Shown here in pieces: positions 45,079-53,359 of a stretch of DNA of 64,000 nt. Numbering within the stretch: position 1 is the first letter of the stretch; each line of letters starts with the position of its first letter. The DNA comes from an uncultured Peptostreptococcaceae bacterium (lineage in GTDB: Bacteria; Bacillota; Clostridia; Peptostreptococcales; Anaerovoracaceae): contig CATJIF010000041.1 of the NCBI GenBank assembly GCA_949740445.1, positions 1-64,000 on the forward strand. Direction: 5' to 3'. The position numbers and the translations under genes were made by a program. The notes beneath the pieces were generated by a model. It did no database searches. It was not told the origin of the DNA and was given only the letters and a program-made list of their open reading frames with translations.

Positions 45079-46136
45079 CGCTGCTCTTCCTTTTCTACAA
45101 TCACTACGTTTTCTTTATCCCAGTCAAAGGTCAGCGCCTGCCCCGGCTCGGCGTCGAAGTTGATGCCGTGCCTGGTAGCGACCACGCTTACGCCGTTTTC
45201 CATCGCAAGCTCGATGCGCAGAAGCCCTCCGGCAAAAGATTTTTCGCGCACCACGGCAGAGGCCCCGCCGGGGCATCCCAAAAGGATGTTTTCCGTGCGG
45301 CAGGCCAGGCTGATGCGGCTGCCCGGCGGCAGCTGCGTGGCACAGATGGGAAGCTCCGCACCGCCCACCATGGCCGTGGCCTGCTCTCCGCTTTTGCGCA
45401 CCACGGCGTCGATGATGTTGGCGTTTCCGACAAACTGCGCCACAAAGGCCGTCCTCGGCTGATTGTACACCTGGTCGGGCGTGCCGATCTGCTGAAAACG
45501 CCCATCCTTCATCACCACGATGCGGTCCGACATGTTAATGGCTTCTTCCTGATCGTGGGTAATATAAATAAAGGTAATCCCCAGTTTTTTCTGCAGCCGC
45601 GAAAGCTCCAGCTGCATCTGGCGGCGCAACTGCAAATCCAAGGCGCCCAGCGGTTCGTCCAAAAGAAGCACCCGCGGGCGGTTGATCAGCGCCCGGGCGA
45701 TAGCCACCCGCTGCTGCTGGCCGCCGGACAGCTCGTCGGGCCGGCGGTTTGCGTAATTGGACAACTGTACCAGCGAAAGCATTTCCTCCACGCGCTGTGC
45801 GATTTCGTTCTTTGCTACCTTCTTTACCTTCAGGCCGTAGCCCACGTTGGCCGCCACCGTCATGTGCGGAAACAGCGCATAGGACTGAAATACCGTATTG
45901 ACGTTGCGCTTTTCCGGCGGCAGCGCCGTCACATCCTCGCCGTCTAAAATCACTCTGCCGCTGTCCGGCGTTAAAAGCCCGGCGATAATCCGCAGCGTCG
46001 TGGTTTTTCCGCATCCGGAAGGCCCCAGAAACGTAATGAATTCGCCTCTGGCCACCTCCATGCTGATTCCTTTTAAGACATTTGTATTTTCAAAGGTCTT
46101 CGAAACATTTTCCAGTTTTAATATGTAATTTTCCAT
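45075..46136 (-). CDS. potA: Polyamine ABC transporter ATPase PotA
   Basis: ATPase of the importer: Walker [10 protein letters not shown] (about 39-47), signature [15 protein letters not shown], Walker [14 protein letters not shown]-loop THDQEEA, then a C-terminal TOBE domain. 353 residues. First gene of the operon. Confidence 0.95.
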   Translation of the reverse strand: MENYILKLENVSKTFENTNVLKGISMEVARGEFITFLGPSGCGKTTTLRIIAGLLTPDSGRVILDGEDVTALPPEKRNVNTVFQSYALFPHMTVAANVGYGLKVKKVAKNEIAQRVEEMLSLVQLSNYANRRPDELSGGQQQRVAIARALINRPRVLLLDEPLGALDLQLRRQMQLELSRLQKKLGITFIYITHDQEEAINMSDRIVVMKDGRFQQIGTPDQVYNQPRTAFVAQFVGNANIIDAVVRKSGEQATAMVGGAELPICATQLPPGSRISLACRTENILLGCPGGASAVVREKSFAGGLLRIELAMENGVSVVATRHGINFDAEPGQALTFDWDKENVVIVEKEEQR

Positions 46137-46172
46137 GCCACCCCCGCTGAAATATCTCTCCCCTTATACTGC

Positions 46173-46203
46173 AAGCCGGCAAGGCATAAGGCTCTGCCGG
46201 CTT
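46173..46203 (-). promoter_or_regulatory. 5' leader hairpin of the pot mRNA
   Basis: AAGCCGGCA paired with TGCCGGCTT (nine bases, 13-base loop) lies right at the predicted 5' end of the pot transcript. The T-run is on the plus side, so it is not a terminator for minus-strand genes; it may protect the mRNA 5' end. Confidence 0.55.
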
Positions 46204-46207
46204 TTTA

Positions 46208-46236
46208 ATCATACATGGAAATACTCTCCATGTCAA
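46208..46236 (-). promoter_or_regulatory. Consensus pot promoter with operator dyad in the spacer
   Basis: Minus-strand TTGACA (46236-46231) and TATGAT (46213-46208) at 17 bases. The spacer contains CATGGA-GAGTATT-TCCATG (46214-46232), an inverted repeat that a repressor could occupy between the two promoter elements. Confidence 0.75.
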
Positions 46237-46248
46237 CACGGCCGCAAA

Positions 46249-48780
46249 TCAGAACATATCCGAAAAGCGCCGCTTTTCCTGAATCGCAGCATCAATCTCT
46301 GCTGCCTTTCTAATATCGCCGATGAGAATCGCTCCCGACAGGCGGTTGTTGATAAAATAGCACTTCTGGTACTGCTTTCTCACCGGGTCGCTGATTTCCA
46401 CCGTCTTGTACTCTGTCTGCGGATCGCTTCCCACATCGCCTGCGGCAAACAGAGCCGAATGCATCCCCTGAAAAGATATGCCGGCGCTGATGGTTTTATA
46501 CGGCAGTTCATCGCCTGTTGCCGCCGCTCCGGCGATCTGCCCCTGCTGCTGCGCCTCCGGCCAGATGGCGTAATTGATCTCTTCAAACTGTGCGCAGTCA
46601 CCGCAGGCAAACACCTCCGGTGCACTGGTGCGCATGTGCTCGTCTACGATCACCGCCCGCTTTACAGCAATGCCCGAGGCCTCGGCCACTGCCGTATTGG
46701 CCCTTACGCCGGCAGACACGACGACCAGGTCGGCCGGCACGCTTTCTCCGCTGGCAAGTAGCACGCCGGTTAGCCTTTCTCTGCCCTGGATTTCCTGGAT
46801 CTGCACGCCGCAGCGGACGTCGATTCCCGCCTCCTGAATGATTTCGCACAGAAGCTTCGACCCTGCCTCGTCTATCTGGCGGCTCATCAGCCGCGGTGCC
46901 GCCTCTAAGATGACGACTTCACAGCGGGCCCGCTTCAGCTCCCAGGCAGCCTCCAGCCCCAAAACCCCGCCGCCGATTACCACCGCGCGCTTTGCCTGCG
47001 CAAGAAGCCTCTGCAGCTTTTTTACGTCGGAAATGTCCCGTATGGCGACCACCTGCTCCTGTTCGATTCCGGGGATGGGTGGGATAAAGCAGCGCGCTCC
47101 CAAAGCGTAAATGCACTTATCGTAATTCAGCTTCATCCCGTCGCTGAGCGTTACTGTCTTTTTCTCCGTATCGATGGCCTCTGCCCTGCGCGAGAGCATG
47201 GTAACAATGTTCTGCTCCTGATACCACGCTTTGTCGCGGATGGCGATGGACGCCGGATCGAGATCCGCCAGCATGGTTTTGGTCAGCATGGGACGGTTGT
47301 AGGGCAGCACCGGTTCTTCGCTCACCAAAAGGATCGTCGCAGTGCTATCCCGCTCGCGGATGGCCTGTGCCGCGCTGACTGCCGCGCATCCGCCGCCTAA
47401 AACTACGTAAGTCTGTTTGGTATTTCTTTGGTATCCGACTTCGGCTGGCTCCACAGGCACGAAGTGCTCGGGCCCCACGCCGCAGACGGGGCAGCGCTCC
47501 GTCCCTTCGGGAAAAACATCTCCACAGATCAGGCACTTGACCAAACGAGGCCTACTGCTCTTTGCCGCTTTAGGGATTTCATATCCCAGAAGCAGGCATC
47601 CGAACTGGAAACCGTATTCGTAGGCGTCGATCAGCTCGATCCCGTCGGGCTTGAATTTGACGCGGAAGCCCTCCTGTACCTTCATCTTCAGCTGTGACAG
47701 TCTCTGCGTGAGATTTGCCACCGCCTCGCCGCTCCATCCGTAGCTTCCGAAAACAGCAGCGTATTTGCCTCCGTGCACGATGCTGTTCATGGAGGTTGTC
47801 AGATCCCAGATGGGCTTCAGCGCATCGCCTAATATCGTCGGCGTTCCCAGAAGGAAGCCGTCGGCAAGAGCAATCTCCTGCAAAACGGCGGCAGCATCCG
47901 CCTTTGTCATATCGTAAAGCGTTACGTCGATTTCACCGCTTGCGCAGATTCCCTCGGCGATGTTCTCCGCCAGCTTCGTCGTGTAGCCGTAGGCACTGAC
48001 ATAGGGGATCACTACCTTTTTTCTTCCTTCTTTTGTCTCTTCTTCGCACCACTTCCGATACTGCGATACCAGCTGCGGAATGTTACAGTCCAGCACAGGG
48101 CCGTGGCCCGTGCACAAAAGCTCGATATCCAGGCCCTCTATGCGGTCAAGCGCCCTGCGCATAAAGGAACGGAAGGGGGCAATGATGTGGTCGAAGTAAT
48201 ATTTTACCGCGCTTTCATACGCCGCCTCGTCCGTTACCTCGCTTCGCAGCACGCCGTCAAAGGAGTAGTGTGCACCGAAGGAATCGCAGCACAGCAGCGC
48301 CTTTTCCTCTTCGATCCAGGTATACATGGTATCCGGCCAGTGCAGATTGGGAAGTGCAAAGAAATGCAGCGTCTTTTCTCCGACCCGCAGGCAGTCGTTG
48401 TCTTTTACCGGCAGGCCGTAAAAATCGCAGTTGACAATGTGTTTTAAAAAGCCGAGGGCGCAGGCGGTTCCCACGATTTTGATATTGGGGTTTTGCTCGA
48501 TCAGCCGTTCAATGCTCCCGGCGTGATCTGGCTCCGTATGCTCTACCACCAGATATTCCACGGCCTCCAGCGGCGTTATCTCCTGCACCTTTTCGATGTA
48601 CTCATCGAAAAACTCCGGCTTTACTGTTTCGAACAGCACGGCTGGACCCCCGGTTTTCAGCACGTAAGCGTTATACGTGGTGCCGTGCTCCGTTTCCATG
48701 ATGACATCGAATACCCGCAGCGCTTTATCCACAGCGCCAGCCCAATAAATATCCTTCTGTTTCAGCTGTAATGCTTTCAT
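46249..48780 (-). CDS. Class F flavodiiron protein (NADH:O2 oxidoreductase)
   Basis: 843 residues from the ATG at 48780 (GGGAGGAAGCT upstream). Module 1, metallo-beta-lactamase-like diiron domain with ligands H81, E83, D85, H86, H147, D166, H226. Module 2, flavodoxin domain (about 254-400). Module 3, short rubredoxin-like site C416/C419/C430/C433. Module 4, NAD(P)H:rubredoxin oxidoreductase (about 457-840) with VVLGGGCAAVSA and VVIGGGVLGLEAA dinucleotide-binding motifs. This order matches class F FDPs such as the one of Clostridioides difficile, which reduce O2 to water with NADH in one chain. Protects an anaerobe from oxygen. Apparently a single-gene transcript. Confidence 0.93.
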   Translation of the reverse strand: MKALQLKQKDIYWAGAVDKALRVFDVIMETEHGTTYNAYVLKTGGPAVLFETVKPEFFDEYIEKVQEITPLEAVEYLVVEHTEPDHAGSIERLIEQNPNIKIVGTACALGFLKHIVNCDFYGLPVKDNDCLRVGEKTLHFFALPNLHWPDTMYTWIEEEKALLCCDSFGAHYSFDGVLRSEVTDEAAYESAVKYYFDHIIAPFRSFMRRALDRIEGLDIELLCTGHGPVLDCNIPQLVSQYRKWCEEETKEGRKKVVIPYVSAYGYTTKLAENIAEGICASGEIDVTLYDMTKADAAAVLQEIALADGFLLGTPTILGDALKPIWDLTTSMNSIVHGGKYAAVFGSYGWSGEAVANLTQRLSQLKMKVQEGFRVKFKPDGIELIDAYEYGFQFGCLLLGYEIPKAAKSSRPRLVKCLICGDVFPEGTERCPVCGVGPEHFVPVEPAEVGYQRNTKQTYVVLGGGCAAVSAAQAIRERDSTATILLVSEEPVLPYNRPMLTKTMLADLDPASIAIRDKAWYQEQNIVTMLSRRAEAIDTEKKTVTLSDGMKLNYDKCIYALGARCFIPPIPGIEQEQVVAIRDISDVKKLQRLLAQAKRAVVIGGGVLGLEAAWELKRARCEVVILEAAPRLMSRQIDEAGSKLLCEIIQEAGIDVRCGVQIQEIQGRERLTGVLLASGESVPADLVVVSAGVRANTAVAEASGIAVKRAVIVDEHMRTSAPEVFACGDCAQFEEINYAIWPEAQQQGQIAGAAATGDELPYKTISAGISFQGMHSALFAAGDVGSDPQTEYKTVEISDPVRKQYQKCYFINNRLSGAILIGDIRKAAEIDAAIQEKRRFSDMF

Positions 48781-48879
48781 AGCTTCCTCCCATTCCGAAA
48801 ATAAAATCCCTTCGTAGTATGGTCGGATGCACATTCTTTTTATACCTCTTTTTTCCTGGATTCAAACAATCCGGCAAAT

Positions 48880-48906
48880 AAAATGAGGAAGCCTTTTAGG
48901 CTTCCT
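48880..48906 (-). terminator. Intrinsic terminator of trxB
   Basis: AGGAAGCC-TAAAA-GGCTTCCT, then CATTTTATTT on the minus strand, beginning 4 bases after the trxB stop. Confidence 0.8.
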
Positions 48907-48909
48907 GCA

Positions 48910-49851
48910 TCAGCTCTGGCATTCTTCGATATACTTTCCTGCCTCCACGGCGGCGATGGCTCCGTCTGCGACTGCCGTCACCACCTGGCGCAGGCTTTTT
49001 TTGCGGATATCCCCGGCGGCAAACACGCCAGGCAGGTTAGTGCGCATGGATTCGTCGGTAAGAAGATAGCCGTTTTCGTGGGACAGCTGCTCTAAAAAAG
49101 GCCCGCTCTGCGGCCGGTAGCCGACAAAGACAAACAGGCCGAATACCCCATCCTGCGGGTCGGGCGTCATCGAAGTGACTTCTCCGGTGATTACGTTCCG
49201 GATGCGGATTTCGTTGATCAGCCCTTCGCCCTGGATTTCGTCGATCACCGAATTCCAGACAAAGGTAATCTTTTCGTTGGCAAAGGCCCGCTCCGTTATG
49301 GATTTTGCCGCCCGCAGCTGATCCCTGCGGTGGACAACAGTAACCTTGCGGGCAAACCGCGTAAGGTAGACCGCCTCCTCCACAGCCGCGTCTCCGCCGC
49401 CGGCGACGATGACTTCAAGCCCTGTAAAAAACGGGCCGTCGCAGGTGGCGCAGTACGAAACGCCCCTTCCTGCAAACTCTTCCTCGCCAGGGCATCCGAT
49501 CTTCGCAGGGGAGGCTCCTGCCGCTACGATAACGGCTTTCGCCCGGTAGGTATTCTTCTGGCAGACGATTGTTTTTTCCGTGCCGGAAAGCTGCACGGAT
49601 ACGACGCCATCCGTTACCCGCTCCACGCTAAAGCGCTGCACCTGGTCGGCCATGCGGGAAACCAAAGAGCTGCCGGACTCCTCCGGAAGCGCTCCGGGGT
49701 AATTGTCGATTTCCGCCGTCTGTACGATCTGACCGCCATCCTTTTCCCGTTCGATGATCAGCGTTGACAGCCGCGCCCTGCCGGCATAGAGGCCGGCTGC
49801 AAGGCCCGCAGGCCCCGCTCCGATGATAATGACATCGTATTGCTTTTCCAT
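48910..49851 (-). CDS. trxB: Thioredoxin reductase
   Basis: NADPH (or ferredoxin-linked) FAD flavoenzyme that reduces thioredoxin. 313 residues; FAD motif [18 protein letters not shown], redox-active CATC in [10 protein letters not shown], second nucleotide motif [17 protein letters not shown] and C-terminal [11 protein letters not shown]. Start preceded by GGAGAGGAA. No thioredoxin gene beside it. Confidence 0.93.
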   Translation of the reverse strand: MEKQYDVIIIGAGPAGLAAGLYAGRARLSTLIIEREKDGGQIVQTAEIDNYPGALPEESGSSLVSRMADQVQRFSVERVTDGVVSVQLSGTEKTIVCQKNTYRAKAVIVAAGASPAKIGCPGEEEFAGRGVSYCATCDGPFFTGLEVIVAGGGDAAVEEAVYLTRFARKVTVVHRRDQLRAAKSITERAFANEKITFVWNSVIDEIQGEGLINEIRIRNVITGEVTSMTPDPQDGVFGLFVFVGYRPQSGPFLEQLSHENGYLLTDESMRTNLPGVFAAGDIRKKSLRQVVTAVADGAIAAVEAGKYIEECQS

Positions 49852-49884
49852 AAACTATTCCTCTCCGGCGCACAAGCGCCCTGG

Positions 49885-49961
49885 TATCGCATGCGTATTC
49901 CCCACCGGCAAAGGATTGACACCTCTCCCATCGGGGTCCTTCGTTTAGCATATCGCATGCG
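49885..49961. repeat. 11-bp direct repeats upstream of trxB
   Basis: TATCGCATGCG occurs at 49885-49895 and 49951-49961, 66 bases apart, each with a CGCATGCG palindrome core. Possible regulator sites in the trxB upstream region. Confidence 0.35.
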
Positions 49962-49988
49962 CCCTGTTTTTATGCGAATATGAAAGCC

Positions 49989-50014
49989 AAAAAGCGCGGC
50001 TCCTGCCGCGCTTA
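49989..50014 (-). terminator. Intrinsic terminator overlapping the cls stop codon
   Basis: The minus-strand stop TAA runs straight into AAGCGCGG-CAGGAG-CCGCGCTT followed by TTT, so the hairpin starts within the stop codon. Confidence 0.85.
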
Positions 50015-51550
50015 CAGCAGCGGAGCCACTACGCGAAGCGCCGCATCGCGCAGGCTTGCCGCAAGGCCCCGGCGGCAGTCCGCAAGACCCACCTGCCTGG
50101 AGCTGGCAAAGGTCGCCTGGGCATCCGCCTTCAGCTGCTTCACTACCTGCGAGCCGTAAAACAGCGTTCCGCATTCAAAGTGCAGATACAGGCTGCGATA
50201 ATCCATGTTGATGGTTCCCACCACCGCCATCACATCGTCGCAGACGTAGCTCTTGGCGTGAAGAAATCCCGGCGTATACTCATAAATCCTCACGCCTGCG
50301 GAAAGCAGCGGCAGATAGTAGGAACGCGTCAGCTGATACACTGTCTTTTTATCGGGAATCCCCGGCGTTACGATGCGCACATCGACGCCGCGCTTGGCCG
50401 CCATGCACAGCGCCGTCTGCATTTCGTTGTCGATTACCAGATACGGAGTAAAGATATAGACGTACTTTTGCGCCTGTGACAGCAATTCGATGTAGATATT
50501 TTCCGCTAGAGATTCCTCATCCAGAGGTGAATCGCTGAACGGCTGCACAAAGCCATCTTCAGGGAACGCATTTTCGTGATACCGGTGCGGATAAAATACC
50601 GCGTAGTCCGGATCTTCGGGTCGCAGGCCATTCCACATTTCCAGAAACATCAGTGTAAAGTTCCACACCGCCTCGCCCAAAAGCATAAAGCCGCTGTCCT
50701 TCCAGTGGCCAAACCGCACTTTTTTGTTGATGTATTCGTCGCCGATATTGATGCCGCCGCTGAAGGCTACGCAGCCGTCGATGACGAGAATCTTGCGGTG
50801 GTCGCGGTTATTCATCGCCATCGAAGCGATGGGAATAAAGGGATTGAATGCAATGCAGCGAATCCCCTTTTTCTCTAACTGGCTGCGATACCCCACGGGA
50901 AGCACGCCCAGGCAGCCCACATCGTCGTAGATCACCCGCACGTCCAGGCCCTGTCTCGCCTTCTCTTCGAGGATCGCCAAGATCTCTTCCCACATGTGCC
51001 CTTCGGCGATGATAAAATACTCTAAAAAAATGTAATGCTCCGCCTTTTTAAGCTCCTGCAGCATGGCGGAAAACATCTCCTCGCCCAGCGAAAAATATCT
51101 GGTCTGCGTATTGGTCCAGACCGGAAATTTCCCCTGGCGGTAAATGTAGCCAAAGGTAGCACAGGCCCGGGGATTCTGGGCATGAAGCCGCAAAAGCGTC
51201 TTTCCCTCCTGCCTGTGGAGCTTTCTCCTGCGGCGGGTTTCGCCCTCGAGGCGCCGCCGCAGCTTCCGCATGGGCCGCTTATTTCCCACAGCCGCATAGA
51301 GCGTTCCGCCGAATACCGGCACGATAGCGATCAGAAAAATCCAGGCGATTTTATAGGCGGGATTTTCATTTTTATTTATAATGTACAGGCTGATCAAACC
51401 GCTGAATATCGTAAGCGCCATGCTTACCCAATAGTCGTAAGCCGCCAGACGGAAAAACCACAGAACCAGCCATCCGGTCTGTATTACGATCAAAAGGCCG
51501 GTAATAAACAGCCTGCTGCTTAAGAATTTCAACAGTTTTCTCATTGCCAC
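50012..51550 (-). CDS. cls: Cardiolipin synthase
   Basis: Membrane phospholipase-D-family enzyme joining two phosphatidylglycerols into cardiolipin. Two N-terminal membrane helices (about 9-60) are followed by two HKD motifs, HRKILVID and HAKSYVCDD. 512 residues. First codon GTG at 51550 with ATG two codons on; either may be used. Five bases after the NSS transporter gene, so probably co-transcribed. Confidence 0.93.
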   Translation of the reverse strand: MAMRKLLKFLSSRLFITGLLIVIQTGWLVLWFFRLAAYDYWVSMALTIFSGLISLYIINKNENPAYKIAWIFLIAIVPVFGGTLYAAVGNKRPMRKLRRRLEGETRRRRKLHRQEGKTLLRLHAQNPRACATFGYIYRQGKFPVWTNTQTRYFSLGEEMFSAMLQELKKAEHYIFLEYFIIAEGHMWEEILAILEEKARQGLDVRVIYDDVGCLGVLPVGYRSQLEKKGIRCIAFNPFIPIASMAMNNRDHRKILVIDGCVAFSGGINIGDEYINKKVRFGHWKDSGFMLLGEAVWNFTLMFLEMWNGLRPEDPDYAVFYPHRYHENAFPEDGFVQPFSDSPLDEESLAENIYIELLSQAQKYVYIFTPYLVIDNEMQTALCMAAKRGVDVRIVTPGIPDKKTVYQLTRSYYLPLLSAGVRIYEYTPGFLHAKSYVCDDVMAVVGTINMDYRSLYLHFECGTLFYGSQVVKQLKADAQATFASSRQVGLADCRRGLAASLRDAALRVVAPLL

Positions 51551-51555
51551 ACCGC

Positions 51556-52950
51556 TTACATAAACTTATTCCAATAACCCACTGCAAAGATAAACAGGAC
51601 GATCAGCGGCAGAATCCTCGATACGTAAATCTTTACGCCCTGCGGGAACGCCAGCCCGCGGCCGGTGTTCGCCTCTTTGATAAAATTGTCCCATCCCCAG
51701 CCGCGCTTGGAAACGCAGAACATCAGGTACACCAGCGAACCCAATGGCAAAAGGTTGTTGCTGACCAGGAAATCCTCCAAGTCCAGCACGTTGCTCCCCT
51801 CGCCCAGCGGCTGAAAGCCTGCCCAGAGATTGAATCCGAACACGCAGGGAAGAGACAGAACCAGAAGTGCTGCCGTATTGACGGCAACCGCTTTCTTTCT
51901 CGTCCAGCCCCACTGGTCCATAGCAAAGGAAATGATATTTTCAAATACGGCGATTACCGTGGACATGGCGGCAAAGGACATGAACACGAAAAACAGCGCT
52001 CCCCACAGCCGTCCTGCCGGCATAGCGTTAAAAATGTTCGGCAGCGTAATGAAGATCAGCGCCGGTCCCTCTCCTGGCGAAACGCCAAAGGCAAAGCAGG
52101 CCGGAAAGATAATCAGCCCCGCTACAAAGGCTACAACGGTATCTAAAATTCCAACCCGCAGCGCTTCTCCGGTCATGCGGTGTTCCTTTCCGATGTAGCT
52201 TCCGAAAATGGCCAGCGCCCCGATGCCCAGGGACAGGGTAAAGAATGCCTGACCCATGGCAGCAAAAATCGTTTCGCCGAGGATGTTCTTTCCCTGCGCA
52301 TCGTAAACCAGCTTGCGGAAATCCGGCTTCAGATAAAACTGCAGTCCCTCCGAGGCTCCCTCCAGCGTTACCGACCTCAGCGCCAGCACGAACATCATGC
52401 AGATCAGGCAGAGCATCATGCCCTTTGTTATTTTTTCCACACCGTTTTGCAGCCCCTGAGAGCAGACGGCCATGCCCAAAAGCACCGCGAGGGCCATAAA
52501 CGCCGTCATGGAGATGGGGTCGCCCATCAGCAGGCCAAACTGTCCGGCCACGCCCTCGGCATCGAGCCCGACAAAATCCCCGCGCACCGTCTTTACGACG
52601 TACAGCATCAGCCAGCCGGCGATGGTGGTGTAAAACATCATCAAAAGGTAATTGCCGCTGATGCCGAACCAGCTGTAAATGTGCCACTTCGTTCCCCGGG
52701 GCTCCAGCACCTGAAAGGACTGCGCAATGCTCTTGCGGCTGCCCCGTCCCACGGAGAATTCCATGACCATAACGGGCAGTCCCAAAATCAGCAGAAACAA
52801 TAAATACACTAGGACAAAGGCGGCACCTCCGTACTTGCCTACAATGTATGGGAATCTCCAGACATTTCCCAGGCCGATAGCGCAACCTGCTGATATCAAT
52901 AAAAATCCCAAGCGGGATGAAAAGTTCTCCCGATGTTCGCTTTTGCTCAA
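51556..52950 (-). CDS. Neurotransmitter:sodium symporter (NSS) family transporter
   Basis: Na+-coupled uptake of an amino acid or similar solute. Helix 1 motif SRLGFLLISAGCAIGLGNVW and RFPYIVGKYGG carry the sodium-site region; ten to twelve helices; 464 residues. Start TTG at 52950 with GAGGAGGTC seven bases upstream. Substrate unknown. Confidence 0.9.
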   Translation of the reverse strand: MSKSEHRENFSSRLGFLLISAGCAIGLGNVWRFPYIVGKYGGAAFVLVYLLFLLILGLPVMVMEFSVGRGSRKSIAQSFQVLEPRGTKWHIYSWFGISGNYLLMMFYTTIAGWLMLYVVKTVRGDFVGLDAEGVAGQFGLLMGDPISMTAFMALAVLLGMAVCSQGLQNGVEKITKGMMLCLICMMFVLALRSVTLEGASEGLQFYLKPDFRKLVYDAQGKNILGETIFAAMGQAFFTLSLGIGALAIFGSYIGKEHRMTGEALRVGILDTVVAFVAGLIIFPACFAFGVSPGEGPALIFITLPNIFNAMPAGRLWGALFFVFMSFAAMSTVIAVFENIISFAMDQWGWTRKKAVAVNTAALLVLSLPCVFGFNLWAGFQPLGEGSNVLDLEDFLVSNNLLPLGSLVYLMFCVSKRGWGWDNFIKEANTGRGLAFPQGVKIYVSRILPLIVLFIFAVGYWNKFM

Positions 52951-52989
52951 AATATGACCTCCTCAATGTAAATTTTATGCGTATAGTTT

Positions 52990-53018
52990 ATCATATCAAA
53001 ATTTTCCCAAGCGGTCAA
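52990..53018 (-). promoter_or_regulatory. Promoter of the NSS transporter-cls operon
   Basis: Minus-strand TTGACC (53018-53013) and TATGAT (52995-52990), spacer 17, about 40 bases before the TTG start. Confidence 0.7.
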
Positions 53019-53106
53019 CGCCTCGCTTCTGTGTTTTCTCACGTCAGCAAAGAGGCTGCCGAAAAGCCGCTTTGAAAAAATTTTTATAATATTACAAAGA
53101 AAAGTG

Positions 53107-53135
53107 TTGAAATGCTTTTCAAAATCATGTAGAAT
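53107..53135 (+). promoter_or_regulatory. Promoter of tRNA-Leu
   Basis: TTGAAA (53107-53112) and TAGAAT (53130-53135) at 17 bases, about 38 bases before the tRNA. Confidence 0.7.
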
Positions 53136-53173
53136 ACTACTTGCAGTGCTTTTACTGCAAATGCGAATGATAT

Positions 53174-53258
53174 GCGATCATGGCGGAATCGGCAGACGCG
53201 TACGTTTGAGGGGCGTATGGATAACACCGTATGGGTTCAAGTCCCATTGATCGCACCA
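53174..53258 (+). tRNA. tRNA-Leu (anticodon GAG)
   Basis: Acceptor stem GCGATCA/TGATCGC, D-arm GGCGGAATCGGCAGACGC, anticodon stem TACGT/GCGTA with loop TTGAGGG (anticodon GAG), long class II variable arm and T-arm GGGTTCAAGTCCC. CCA is encoded. Reads CUU/CUC leucine codons. Confidence 0.95.
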
Positions 53259-53274
53259 ATTGTTTAAACAAACG

Positions 53275-53315
53275 AAAAAATCACTGAAATTCAGAAAATT
53301 TCAGTGATTTTTTTA
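53275..53315 (+). terminator. Intrinsic terminator of tRNA-Leu
   Basis: AATCACTGAAATT paired with AATTTCAGTGATT and followed by a run of seven T, 17 bases after the tRNA. Confidence 0.88.
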
Positions 53316-53359
53316 TATTTTGTACGCTGCCGGGAAGCTGCAGGAAGAAGCATCCAGCC

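Noticed and set aside
46173-46203. Hairpin read as terminator of the flavodiiron gene
   Set aside because: On the minus strand it lacks a following T-run and lies downstream of the pot promoter, so it belongs to the pot leader.
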